A stretch of DNA of 64,000 nt. Source: Cyanophora paradoxa (lineage: Eukaryota; Glaucocystophyceae; Cyanophorales; Cyanophoraceae). Positions 33,750-44,700 of the stretch are shown piece after piece; positions within the stretch are counted from its first letter, which is position 1, and each line of letters opens with the position of its first letter. The translations under genes were made by a program, and so were the position numbers. The notes beneath the pieces were generated by a model. The model was not told the origin of the DNA, searched no databases, and saw only the letters and a program-made list of their open reading frames with translations. Location of the stretch: contig QPMI01000222.1 in NCBI GenBank assembly GCA_004431415.1, positions 62,001 to 126,000 of the forward strand, read 5' to 3'.

Positions 33750-36512
33750 CTAGCGCGCGCGCGGGTTGCGCATGCGCGCGGGCTGCTCTATAGCTAGATC
33801 TAGACTCAGATCCAGCTTCTTAACGCTTCTCGCCGGCTTCTCAAAGCTTCTATGAAGCTTCTCGCCGAGCTGCACGGGGCGAACGTAGATCCAGGGGTTG
33901 TTGCCGAGGCTCTCCAGAAGGTCAAGGAAGGTTCCGTAGCTGCGAACGAAGTTTGATTTATTGGAGGGCTGACATGTGCAGCTAGCGCTCGACCGCGAGA
34001 TTCAGATCTCGATCTAGATCGAACACACACGCACGTATAAGCGTTGCAATCGATATATATATCGCCGACGCGTAAACGTCAATTGCAACGTTATAGATCA
34101 ATTGCAACTGTACCGTAGTACGTACAGTAACGTACTCCACGCGCGTGCACGTGCACGTGCACGCGCGTGGGCTATACCGGTAGCTAGCGCTAGAAATGCA
34201 CACGAACTGCCTGCGGCGGCGGACACAGCACGCGCGCAGGCTGGGCTATAAATTAAATAACTAGCCTTGAAGCTCGCGATTGATCGAGCTTCCAATATAA
34301 ATTATATAGCTCGAGGCTGAATATAGCTCGAGCTTCCGATATTAATTCGAGCTCGCGATCGGCGGGCGGGCGGGCGCGCGCACAAGGCGAGGAGGGCGAC
34401 GGCAAAGGCGAAGGCCCCCGCCACGGCGTCCACGCCCCTCCGCCCGCTGCGCCTCCGGTCGTGATCATGATCATCGGCGCGAATCGTAGTTAATTATAGT
34501 AGGAGGCCTAGGCCTAGGAATACTAATTATAATCGCGCTGCAGCTGGCCACACGCATGGCCGGGGGAATTCGAAGGGTCGGGCCGAGCTCGAGCCGGGCG
34601 GGGCGGGGGCGCGCGCCTGAAGTCCCCCGCGGCAAGGAAGGCGAAGGTGAGGAAGATGAGGCCCAGCAGCACTGCCGGCGCGAATAGTATTCAGCTTAAG
34701 CTTATTATATAATAAAGCTGAAGTCTCGGCTCATGATAAAGCTTGAGTCTCGGCTAAGGCTGTAATAAATCTTAAGATGAGGCTCAGCAGCACTGCGAGC
34801 TCGAATACTATTAGCTGGAAGGGATGTTAGTATTAGTGAGGAGGGGTGGCGAAGGTCCGGCTCTTACCCGATGCGAATCGCGATGCTCTTACGCTTATAT
34901 ATTATGTACTAAAGCTTAAGTCTCGGCTCATTAGGTTAATAAAGCTGTAATGAAGCTGCACGGTTTATGTAGCGGCTGCGGCGAAAGGAGGCGAGGAAGA
35001 GGACGAGGGAGAATAGCGTCCACGCGAAGTGCTGGATCCCTGAGCGAACGAAGTTTTAATATATACCCGCGCGAGCGTGAAGCGAAACTGCTTCTGATTT
35101 AGTCATAAACGAGCTGAAAGACGGGGCAGGGGCGTGGGCGCGGGGGAGGGGGGGGAAGAGGGGGAAGAGGGGGGAGGGGGGGGGGGGGGGACAGGGGCGA
35201 GGCGGGCCGTTGGCGCGTCCTCGTTCGGCGGGGGGGATCAGTGGGACGACAACGAGATCGAAGTAGGCGAATTCGATCCACGCCAGCCTGCGGTCGCGGG
35301 ATTCGAATTCATTACCTTAGTACACGTACTGCGAATTGTTTGGAGGAATTTCGCGCCGAAATAAGTCAGAGGCGCCGAAATTAAATAACTCAGAGATCTC
35401 ATGTCTTTGACTTTAGATCTTATGCCTTCGAAAAAATCTAGAAATAGTTCATACCTAGATTTTCAGCTCTAGAAATAAGTCAGTGACGCCCTCGAAAACA
35501 TCTAGAATTCGAAATAGTTCATGTCTAGATCTTCAGCTCTAGAAATAACTCAGCGACGTTGTCCTCGAAATCCTGTCCCCCCCCCCCCCCCCCCTCCCGC
35601 ACCCGAGCGCACCCAAAGCCGATGAAAGCGACAGCCGCGAACGTGTCGAGAACTACGATCGACCAGAGCCCAGCTGCGCGAAATTAAAATCGGCCGCGGC
35701 CGGCGGGATCAATATTAATTATGAGTCATGATCATGAGCATATATGCATGTTTATCAGATATCGATGCGCTGCAGCTGTGCGTCCGATGGTCGTGATCAA
35801 TCAAAATAAGCATGCGCAGCGCACCCAGAATCTGCCCGAGACCCGCCACAAAAAACCCGTGCGTGATGAGGATGACCCCGTGGAAGCTCGGGTCCAGCAG
35901 CCGCGTCTGAATTCGAACGTGCACGTGCGCTTTGAATTAATTGCGAGAGTCATGATTCAAAATCTGGGCACGAATCGAAGGGAGGATCGAACGCACTCTC
36001 AAGGCTCCGTAAATCACTAGCGGCACCTATTTCGCGGCGAATCAGAATTTGCGAGAAATCGGCTTGCGAAATATGCGTGCGCAAGTTCGAATCCAGCGCT
36101 CACGGCAAGCATGGGCAGACCGAGGGCCGCCGGCTGCGGGCGCGAGAATATTATTAATTATGGAGGCCGGCGCCAATTAAAGATATCGATATCGATGTGC
36201 AGGGCCGCCGGACTTGATCTCAAGATCATGAATGATCGGCTCACGTAAGCAAGGGCGCGCGGCTGCTCCTGCGATACGCCAGCTGGCGATGGGGCGTTAA
36301 GCAGGTCGATAATTATAATCAAAGGCGCGCGCTGGACGTCGAGGGCGCCGGCGCGCACTCGGGGACTCGAGCACGTCGCCCTCCTCCTGTATGGCGGCGC
36401 GGGAGAGCTTCCGCTCGACGAGGCGCGCCGTCGGCACGGGGAAGCCGAGCCGATCCTCCGTCGCGCTCCCGCGCCGCGCGCTCGCTCGGCTCCTCGGGCG
36501 CGGCGCTTCCAT
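33750..36512 (-). CDS. Polytopic membrane protein of unknown function
   Basis: Minus-strand exons, mostly one hydrophobic span each, follow the start at 36512 (MEAPRPRSRASARRGSATED). The order is: cytosolic-type segment GFPVPTARLVERKLSRAAIQ; EQPRALAY; PAALGLPMLA; FHGVILITHGFFVAGLGQIL (about 35890-35830); GLWSIVVLDTFAAVAFIGFG (about 35670-35610); LAWIEFAYFDLVVVPLI (about 35280-35230); HFAWTLFSLVLFLASFRRSR (about 35030-34970); VLLGLIFLTFAFLAAGDFRR (about 34670-34615); VDAVAGAFAFAVALLALCAR (about 34430-34370); and SYGTFLDLLESLGNNPWIYV followed by RPVQLGEKLH (about 33940-33850). The likely stop is near 33750. Seven or so hydrophobic spans in one direction with consistent splice sites support a real gene. 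I do not recognise the family. It lies upstream of, and on the same strand as, the CHASE gene, about 3.9 kb away, and the two could conceivably be one transcription unit. Confidence 0.6.
34137..34170. repeat. 34-bp perfect palindrome
   Basis: The sequence from CCACGCGCG at 34137 to CGCGCGTGG at 34170 equals its own reverse complement over all 34 bases, with an internal GTGCAC repeat. It lies in a predicted intron of the polytopic membrane-protein gene. Confidence 0.95.
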
Positions 36513-37473
36513 TTCACAATCTCGAGCTCGCGATCGCAATATTAATTGCAAGCCCCCCTAACGTCGGACGCCCCGAGCTCCCCTGGACGCCGAGCTCGAG
36601 AATTCAAGAGCTCCCCTTAAATAATTAGGCCGGCGCCTTCGAAAAAATCCATCTTGGATCTTATATATGCATGCGCATGCGCAAACGCTTATATGGGCAC
36701 GTGCACGGCAGCTGATCATGACGCGGGGAGAGCTCGCCGCGGCGGACGCGGGCGCGCCGGCGCCGCTGGCGCCGGCGGAGCCTCATAAGGGCATGCGCAT
36801 ATGGGGGTGGTTATCGATATCGATGAAACTTTGAAACACGTGCACACGTACGCCTAAATTAGCGCTAGCGCTGGCCATGGCGCCGGTACGTATCGCGACG
36901 GATATTTATATAATAAAAATATAATGTAATATAATCGATCACCTTCCCGCGAGGTATATGGCCATGCCGCAGTGCATATGGCCCGCGTGGAGGGGTTGAT
37001 AATAACTTGATATCGATATAGATTGCAATTGATCATGAGCCTTTGAGGACGGTCGTGGGGCCCTACGGCTGCGGTTACTGTACCCAGCTCAGGCTGCTTC
37101 GCCTACCCCCCAATTGCGAGCTCTCGCGCACACCACTTCTCCAGCAGACGAGATTCGCTACTCAGCTTGTAGCACCTGACCGAGAACACCTCGAGGCAGC
37201 TGCAGCCTGCAGCTCGAACGCCGTGCGCCGCGATCCGCGTTCCGGATCCTCCGCAGTCGAGCCGATAGCTATAGAACGCCGCTCTTTCACCGAAACACCC
37301 AATAGCTGAACGGCCGGAGCTGGGCCTGCGCGGCCGCGCGCGGTACCGGCCGCGGTGCGCGGGATTCAGGATCCATTGTCGACCGGTACCTCTTGGTCTA
37401 GTTCCTAGTCAGACGGCAGCGGCTTCTTTGATCTCTTTTACGGCGGCCCGGCGGCCCGCGGCCGGTCGGCGCG
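36513..37473. promoter_or_regulatory. Divergent intergenic region
   Basis: These 961 bp separate the starts of two divergent genes. It contains GCATGCGCATGC-type and GATATCGATATC-type palindromes (about 36660-36840), an AT-rich block (about 36900-36940) and a GC-richer half next to the plus-strand gene. No exon is supported. A promoter role is inferred from position. Confidence 0.35.
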
Positions 37474-40400
37474 ATGCCAAGGGAGGCGAAGGAGGCGCCC
37501 GTGTTCGGGCCGCTCCCCTCGCTCGAAAGAGTCCCAGCGGCCCCTTACAACGAGGCAGACCTGCTCGAGGTCCGTCCTGCCCGCCCGCCGGCCGGCCGCG
37601 GCCGCGGCGGCGGGGCCGGGCCGGGCGCGCGCCGGCCCGCGCAGCCTAGGCCTGACGCTCCGCGCCCGCGCGCGCAGGCGGTCGACGATGCCGTGCGGCT
37701 GCTCTCTGTTGGCGCGGAGGGAACGAAGCTGCTGCTCCGGTGCGCCCCGGCCCGCCCGAACCCGGCCCCCGGCCCGCGGCCGGCGCCGGCCCGCGCCGGC
37801 CGACGACGCCACGCGCATGCGTGCGCATGCATGCGCAGGCACTCGGACCTCCGCGTTGAGTGCAAGTGCGCTGCCGCTGTCCCGGCCCGCCCGCCTCGCT
37901 CGCTCGCTTGCCAGTCCAACGTCGACGCACGCGCGCGAACGTAGTCCAGCGATGCATCCGGATTCTTATGCGCTTCCGGTCCGCAGGCGGCTGGACAAGC
38001 TCCACTACCTGTTCCGCGTCGAGCTGGATCTGGACCCGATCCCGCCCGGGCCGGCGGCGCGCATGCTCATATGCCGCTCCCTGACCAAGGCGCGCCCGCC
38101 CGCGCGCGCGCGCTTCGCGTCGTGCTCGGATGTAGGCGGTGCGAGCTCCGCGGCAGGAAGTGAGCGACACGGTGGTGAGCGAGGAGCCGGTGGCGCTGCT
38201 GGAGCCGGCGGACCCGCACGACGAGGACGGGCTGGGCGCCAGCTTCGTCGTGCGGCAAGTCTCCCACGTGTTCGGTGACCATATGAGCGCCCGCGCGCCC
38301 GCGGCCCCCTCGGCGCCCCTGCAGGCGCTTTGCCTCGCTAAGCTCGAGATTTGCGCAGGCGCCCGGCTGGAGGCCATGCTGCTCTTCGCGTGCCGAAGGC
38401 GCGGCGTATCCCCCTCGCCTCCTTTAAATTTCGCGCCCCCGAAACGACGTACCCCCCGAAACGACGTACCCCCCGCACGCACGCCCCGCAGGCTCGCCGA
38501 CGGGTCGGCTCTCTCAGCCAGGTTCGCCTGCGACCTGGACGAGAACAACGCGTGGTGCGCGCGGTCGCGAATTCGAATGCATATATACGCCATGGCCCTC
38601 GGATTCCGCGCCGAAGCGAGTACCCCTCAGGACCCCCCGCGGGTACCAAGACAAGATGCACGCTTGTGCCATGTGGCACGTTGCGGGACCGGAGTCGGGC
38701 CAGAAGTGCCGGTGCGAGCCTGTTCGTGTACGTGTATCCTCGGCCTCCAGCCCCCACTGATCGCGAATGGGGTACCCCACCCTGCAGGCTTACTTACCAG
38801 TTCTACGAGCGCCGCTTCAGCAACTGGATGCCCGACTGGCGTGCGTTGTACCCCCTACCCCTAGGGGCATTGAAAAATATTTCTTCGCTGACCTCGACCA
38901 ACCCTGTGCACGAATATATGCGTACCCCCGCCAGTGACGACACAGTTCCTGGGACGCTTCATTGGGAAGATGGTCCTGCGAGCGAGGCGTCTCGCCTTCA
39001 ACACCTACGCGGCCGTGAGTTGGCGTAGCCCCCTCCGCCACGCAGATTTCGGGCTCAAAGCGGCGCGGGGCGGGCAGATGGGTCCGGAGGCGGCGGCGGC
39101 GCCGCTTCAGAGGCGTCGCGGGAGCTTCGCGCCGGGCTTCGCCTCCGGGTCGGCGGCGGCGCCCCTCCGCTGGAGCTCCGGCGCCCTCGAGGAGGCCGAG
39201 CGCGTCGGCTCCTCGGAGGACGAGGGGGGGTACGGGTACGAGGACGAGGACGGGGCGCGTCGGCCCGATCCCGGCTGGCGCGACGACGACGCGCGCCTCG
39301 TTGTACCCCCCTCCGCGACCCTCTTCGCCTTCCCCCCGCCCCCGCCCTCCCCGGCGCCGGGCTCCTATCCCCCCGACGCCTTCTTCCACGTCCTGGGGGT
39401 ACGCGCGCCCCCTCGGGTACCCCGCCGCGCGCGCTCAGAGGGGTACCGGTACAGGTGGGGAAACCTCGGGAAGAGCTGTCGCGGAACCTGCAACCCGACA
39501 GGGTGTACCAGGTGATCCGGCCTCGGCGCGCCTCTGCAGTTGCGGCCTGCAGCTGACACAGGTTGCGACAGCTGGGCCGTGGGCAGCTTCTGAAGTCATT
39601 CAGCCCGCCAAACGCTGCCGCTCTTCGCCAGGTTCATATGAGCGCATCCCGCGCTCCCGCTCAACCGTCCCCCCTTCCCCCTCCCCCCCCCCCCCCCCCC
39701 CCGCCCCGGCCCCGGCCCCCTTCCTTCCCCCTTCCCCCTCCCCCTCACCTGAGACTGTACCCCCAGGCGGAGGAGGTGATGCGGGCGACTCTCGAGGTCG
39801 GCATCCGCTTCGAGAGCCTCTCGCTCGGCTCCGGGGAGGATCAAATTGTGGAGGCGTCCCCCGAGGCGCGTACCCCCCAATCCAGAGCTAGCCAGCTAGC
39901 CAGCTAGCTAGAGCTGCGGTCCGCCCGCGCCGCCGGGCCTCGGCTCACAGCGGGCGCGCGCGCGCGCATTGGGGCGCAGGCGCTTCTGCCACCCCTCGAG
40001 CCGAAGCCCCGCGCGCGGCCGCGGCCCGGAGGGCTGGAGGAGGAGGAGGCGGCCGTTCCGCCGCCGCTGCACGGGCGGCGCCCCCTGCGGGCGACGGCCG
40101 CGGTTGTGGGCGCGGGCGCGGGCGCCGGCGCCGGCCCGACCCTCGAGCCTCATCCGGTGGCTCAGGCGCCTTTGCCCACGCCGCCTCAGCGGGCGCCGCT
40201 TGCCTCCGGTGCCGGACCCTCGCCGCGGCCTCTGGCGCCGCTGCGCTCCCTCGCGCCCTCGCCCATCCCGCCCCAGTCAGCCGTTCCCGCCCTTCCATCC
40301 CTCAACGTTCAGCTCCCGCCTCGCATTCGACGCCGCAAGAAAAAGGCGCCCCCGCCGGCCCCGGCGCCGGCCCCGCCGTCAAAGCCTGCGAGCGAGCCCC

Positions 40401-40742
40401 TCCCAGCCCTCGCGCCTCGCGCCGCCACCACCGCCGGCGCCGGCGCCCCCCATTCGTTCAGCTTCTCCTACTCTGCGATGGTTCCCGCCCCCGCGGAAGC
40501 GCATGCGGCCGGATCCGGAGCCGCAGCACCGCCGGAAATGGTCCCAGTGTATATCCTGCCCGCCTACTACGTCGTACCCCTCTCGAGCTCGCAGCTGCAG
40601 TCGGCATCGGGGTCTGACGGACTCGCGTACGCGCACGCGTCGTTCCCCTCGAGCTCGGTCTCCAGCGGTGCAAGCGCCAGCGCCAGCGGGGGCGGCTCCA
40701 TCCCGAGCTCGCAGGTGCGCGGCGGCGCTTCCCCGGCCCCAG

Positions 40743-40785
<43 letters not shown>

Positions 40786-40967
40786 CCACCCCCCCGCCCT
40801 CGCCGGCCGGGCGCGCCGCTCACGCCGGGCGGGGGCGCGTGCGCGTGCAGGGCGCTTCGCCGCAGTACCCCTCCCCACCAGGCGCCGCCTCGATCGCGAG
40901 CTCGAGCTCGGGCCACGTCTCGCCGCCAGCCCCCACGCCCATCGCCAGCTCCGCTAGCTATAGCTAG
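37474..40967 (+). CDS. Unrecognised protein with long proline/serine-rich tail
   Basis: The start at 37474 gives MPREAKEAPVFGPLPSLERV. Spliced exons continue AVDDAVRLLSVGAEGTKLLL, HSDLRVECK, RLDKLHYLFRVELDLDPIPP, ARMLICRSLTK, EVSDTVVSEEPVALLEPADP, GASFVVRQVSHVFG, ARLEAMLLFACRR, LADGSALSARFACDLDENNA, TYQFYERRFSNWMPDW and FLGRFIGKMVLRARRLAFNT. A charged linker (SSEDEGGYGYEDEDG, about 39215) leads to a Pro/Ala/Ser-rich region (about 40100-40960). Intron 38090-38154 uses a GC donor. A run of about 37 C (40746-40782) lies inside a GTGCGC...GCAG intron; removing it joins SIPSSQ to GASPQYPSPPGAASIASSSS in frame, with stop TAG at 40965-40967. The N-terminal 300 residues look globular and soluble, but I could not match them to a family. 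Confidence 0.6.
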
Positions 40968-41735
40968 CTAGCTACAGCGCTCAGCTGCTAGCATCCGATG
41001 CATATGCCATCATACTGAACCACAGTGGCCATGCATGGTGCTTGCCATGTATTTTATAATTAATATTAAATTTAATGTTGCTTGCTCGGCCGCCGGCCCG
41101 TGGCGCGCGCTAGCTCTTTTTATGTCATGATGAGCACAGCGCTAATATAATTAACTCACTTGGCTTATGAGGCGGAGGATGGACTCTGGGGGAGTGCGGA
41201 TATAGACCAGGAAGGCGTCGCTCTTCCAGCGACCAAGGAGCCGCTGAGCTGATCATGAATGGCGTAGGCCGGCATGCCGGCCTCCGCGGCCGCTCGAAAG
41301 ACACAGAGCTAGAGGAAAGACACAGAGCTCGAAAGAGATCGAGAAGGGACAACAAGCAGAAGAGACCGAGCAGATCTAGGGACAGAGGATGACAGACGTG
41401 AATATTTACGTGTACTCGGGAGCTGCAGCTCACAATATTAATCGACGTTACCGTATATGTAGCACGCTCAGCGCTCGTTTTTGTTACGTTACAATTGCAC
41501 ATAATAGCCTGAACCATAAGAAATCCACTGCCCGAAATCGGAACACGTAAGCTTAAGGTCCGCGCCAGGGGTCCATAGCCGGAGTACTATAGCTAATCTC
41601 TACTACAACAGACCTAGATCTACATCTAGAAGCGCCTTGAAGAAACAGCATACGAAGATTAAAATGGAATTAGATAAGATCCAAGTCGATCCGGGCAGCT
41701 AACGATCGACAGTTGCGCTCAGCATGCGCATCTTG
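40968..41735. other. Convergent intergenic region
   Basis: A 768-bp gap between two 3' ends. AT-richer, with TAGCTAGCTAGC just after the upstream stop and an AT block near 41055-41075. The open frames are short and featureless. It must hold both 3' UTRs; no other element is seen. Confidence 0.4.
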
Positions 41736-44700
41736 TTACAATGGCCAGTTATATCTGTTTGCATACGACCCGAAATCGGAGCACTTTTGTTGCGCGGCGG
41801 CGTTTAGTATGGACGCCAACCAGCAGTAAAGTTGCTTAGGAAGGCTGGCCTTTCGCGGGGGCGGCGGGCCCGTGTACGCGGCCGCCTGCGTCCTGGCCGT
41901 CACTGTCGTCGCGCCGCCGAAGCCGGCGCTGCTCTTCACCCTCGCCGTGCACGTGTACGTCGTGTCGGGCGTCGCGTCCGTGAACAGGAACTCGGCAACG
42001 ATGTGCGGCGGGACGGAGCGGTCCATGTAGTAGAGGTCCGGGTCCCACGAGTCCAGGGACTGCCCGAGCGCGGGCATTCGGGGTTTCACGCGCGGCTGGA
42101 TGCTGAAGTTCATGGGCGCCGATCCGCCCAGAACCTTCGCGCCCGTCGCGTCGGGCACACATGTGACGTTCGCCTCCGTCGCGAGCGCGTCGCCGCTGCG
42201 GCGGTTGTAGACGAAGACGCGCAGCTCCGTCCCCTTCCACGACCCCGCCTCCACGACCGGCTTGCTCGGAGGGGCGACGGCGCTCGCGGCGCCGGACGCA
42301 GGCCGGCGGACGCGCTTGGTGGCGGACCCGGCGCTGGCGCACGCGGTCGTCGCGACGTGGGTGGTGCGGTTGAACGAGGAGCCGTAGACGCCGGCCAGCT
42401 CGTCGGCGTCGAAGCCGCGGCTGACGACGCCGCAGCTGGCGCGAAGCAGCGCCTCGCGGGACACGTCCATCACGCGGATCGCGTACTTTGCCTCGCTCGT
42501 CAGGTAGCGCATCGCGATGTACGACCTGCGACGTCGGTGCTGAGACGGGCGCCGCAGCGCGCCCAACGCTGACGGCGGCGCACCCGTCGTCGGCGATGGA
42601 GACGTAGGCGGGGACGGGGGCGAGGAGGTTGACGAAGGAGGCGTCGACGGGGACGGGCCGCGCGTTGTCCGCCGCCTTGTCGCCCAGCTCGAGATCGTAT
42701 ATCTGCGCGCGGGTGAGGCGCGCGGCGGGACTCGACTTCGACTCTCACGCGGACCTGGAGAAACGTGGTCGTCTTCCACACCGCCACGAACCGGCCTGCG
42801 CGGATACGTCGGCTCAGCAAACGGTCGCATGTGCACAAGACGCGGCGCAGAATTTGAAAGCTGCCGGACCGTTGCGGGAGGAGCGCGGCGGGTACTTCGA
42901 GAAGGCGATGAGGATATCGGGGCTCTGCGGGCGCCCCGCGAGCGCGTCGAACGACTTGTAGCCCCGCGCGCCCGTCGCGTCCACCAGCCACAGGACCGAG
43001 GCGGAGGCGGAGGAGACGTACACGGAGGCGTCCGGGAAGCCGGGCCCGCTCCGCTGGTTCTTGGTGACGCGGTGCTTCGCCTCGCGATACTTGGTGCAGA
43101 CGCGAGGCGGGAAGATCTCGCGTGCTTTCGCGAGCGCCTCTGGGGGGCAGGGCGGGTCGGGCAGCGTGGCGTCGGGCGCGGCGGCGCGCGTCCTCTGCTC
43201 GACGTGCACGGCGCGGCTGGAGTCGAGCGCGCCGTTGACGACGGGGACGGCGTAGACGGCCGCGCGCATGTCGAGGACGGCGACGGAGCCCCAGAAGAGG
43301 ACCCGCCGGCAGGCGCGCTGCTTGGGGCCCCCCCAGGTCGGCACGACGGCCGGGCTGGGCGACGCCCACGCGGTGGACTGCGCGCGGATTCAACGTTGGC
43401 CTATCTGAATGGGCGTGAATTTTAAGTGAGATGGCGCGCACCGTGGCAGACGGGCGCGACGCCAAGAGCACCACGACGCGCTCGCCGAACACGCCGTACG
43501 CGTCGTTGTGAAAAGCGAACCCCCCGAAGAACTCTCCGTTGTACATCGGCCAAGTGACGCCCCCGTGACCGTCGCCCGCGTGATAGAACTGCGCGTCCAC
43601 AATATTTATCCAAGTGAATGTCGTTCGAAGGAGGAGCGTATACGTATAATTACAAACGTACATATGAGAAGCAAAAGACGCAGTTAAGCCCGTCGCTGGA
43701 GAATCCCGCCGCGTGCTGGACATCTGACGTCGACGAGGTTTCGAAAAGGTGCGATTGCATGAGAAATATATGCATGAAACAAAGGCACTCTACACATTTA
43801 GAAAAGTGCATATATAGATATTGCAAGCTTGAAACACGCATCCGCATGCGCTGTGCACATGCTCTACAATAATACGAGCGCGCGCACCATTCAAAAGGAT
43901 GTAGTGACCAAAAGAAGGTAGTGTCCATCCATCATTGGGCGGAAACGTGTTCCGGTGTGCAGCGTTCATCTCAAAAACGGAAACCGCAGTACTCGCGACT
44001 GGCACACCCTGCAGCATATATAGTCAAATCAGAGAAGAACATCCGAACGGCCGCGAGTGTGAGCGGTGCGAGCCTGCTCGAGCGGGTAGACGACGCCGGC
44101 CATGGCGGCCCAGGCCGAGCCGTGGAACGCCAGCGGCTCGACGTGCTCTTGCGCGCTCGGGAAGTACTGAGCGGGCAGGCGGAAACGCCCTCCAGCGTCG
44201 GTCGGCCCGTCCGTCGCCTCCAAGCCGAAGGACAATTCGGGGTTGGAGGTGTCTTTGCGGCCGAGGATGCGGTCGAATCCGCCCGTCGGGGCGGCCTCGG
44301 CGGCGCCCATGAAAGGCGCGAACGCTTCCGAGAACGTGACGTCGTAGGGGCCTGAGGCATCCGCAGTCCATGGTACTGCCGCCGCATCGGTCCTCCACGT
44401 CCTGCGAGCAAAAACGTAGCTTCAGCGAACAATAAAAGCCGTACTAAGGAATCGAAACGGAGAGACCATGTCTTGGCAGGGGCGATGCGCGAGGGCTGGT
44501 TGTCCACGCAGCGGCCGTCGCCCGCGAACAGCGTCCCTCCCGTCGCGCTCAAAGCGAGCAGGTCGCCCGTCGGCGGGTGCACTCCGAAAACTTCGATTTC
44601 GCAAAAGGCACGATCGATATCAGACTTCCAATGAACTCGGACCGCAGATAATTTGAAAAGGCAAAGCCGCACAGCGGTAGTTCTTCGAGCCGTCGTTGCA

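Noticed and set aside
36070-36105. AGTTCGAATCC resembling a tRNA T-arm
   Set aside because: TTCGAA words are common across the window as palindromes, and no D-arm, anticodon arm or acceptor pairing was found. No tRNA or rRNA gene was supported anywhere.
39969-40900. Proline-run protein read straight through the poly-C tract at 40746
   Set aside because: Excising a GTGCGC...GCAG intron gives a sensible in-frame C-terminus, so the run is intronic.
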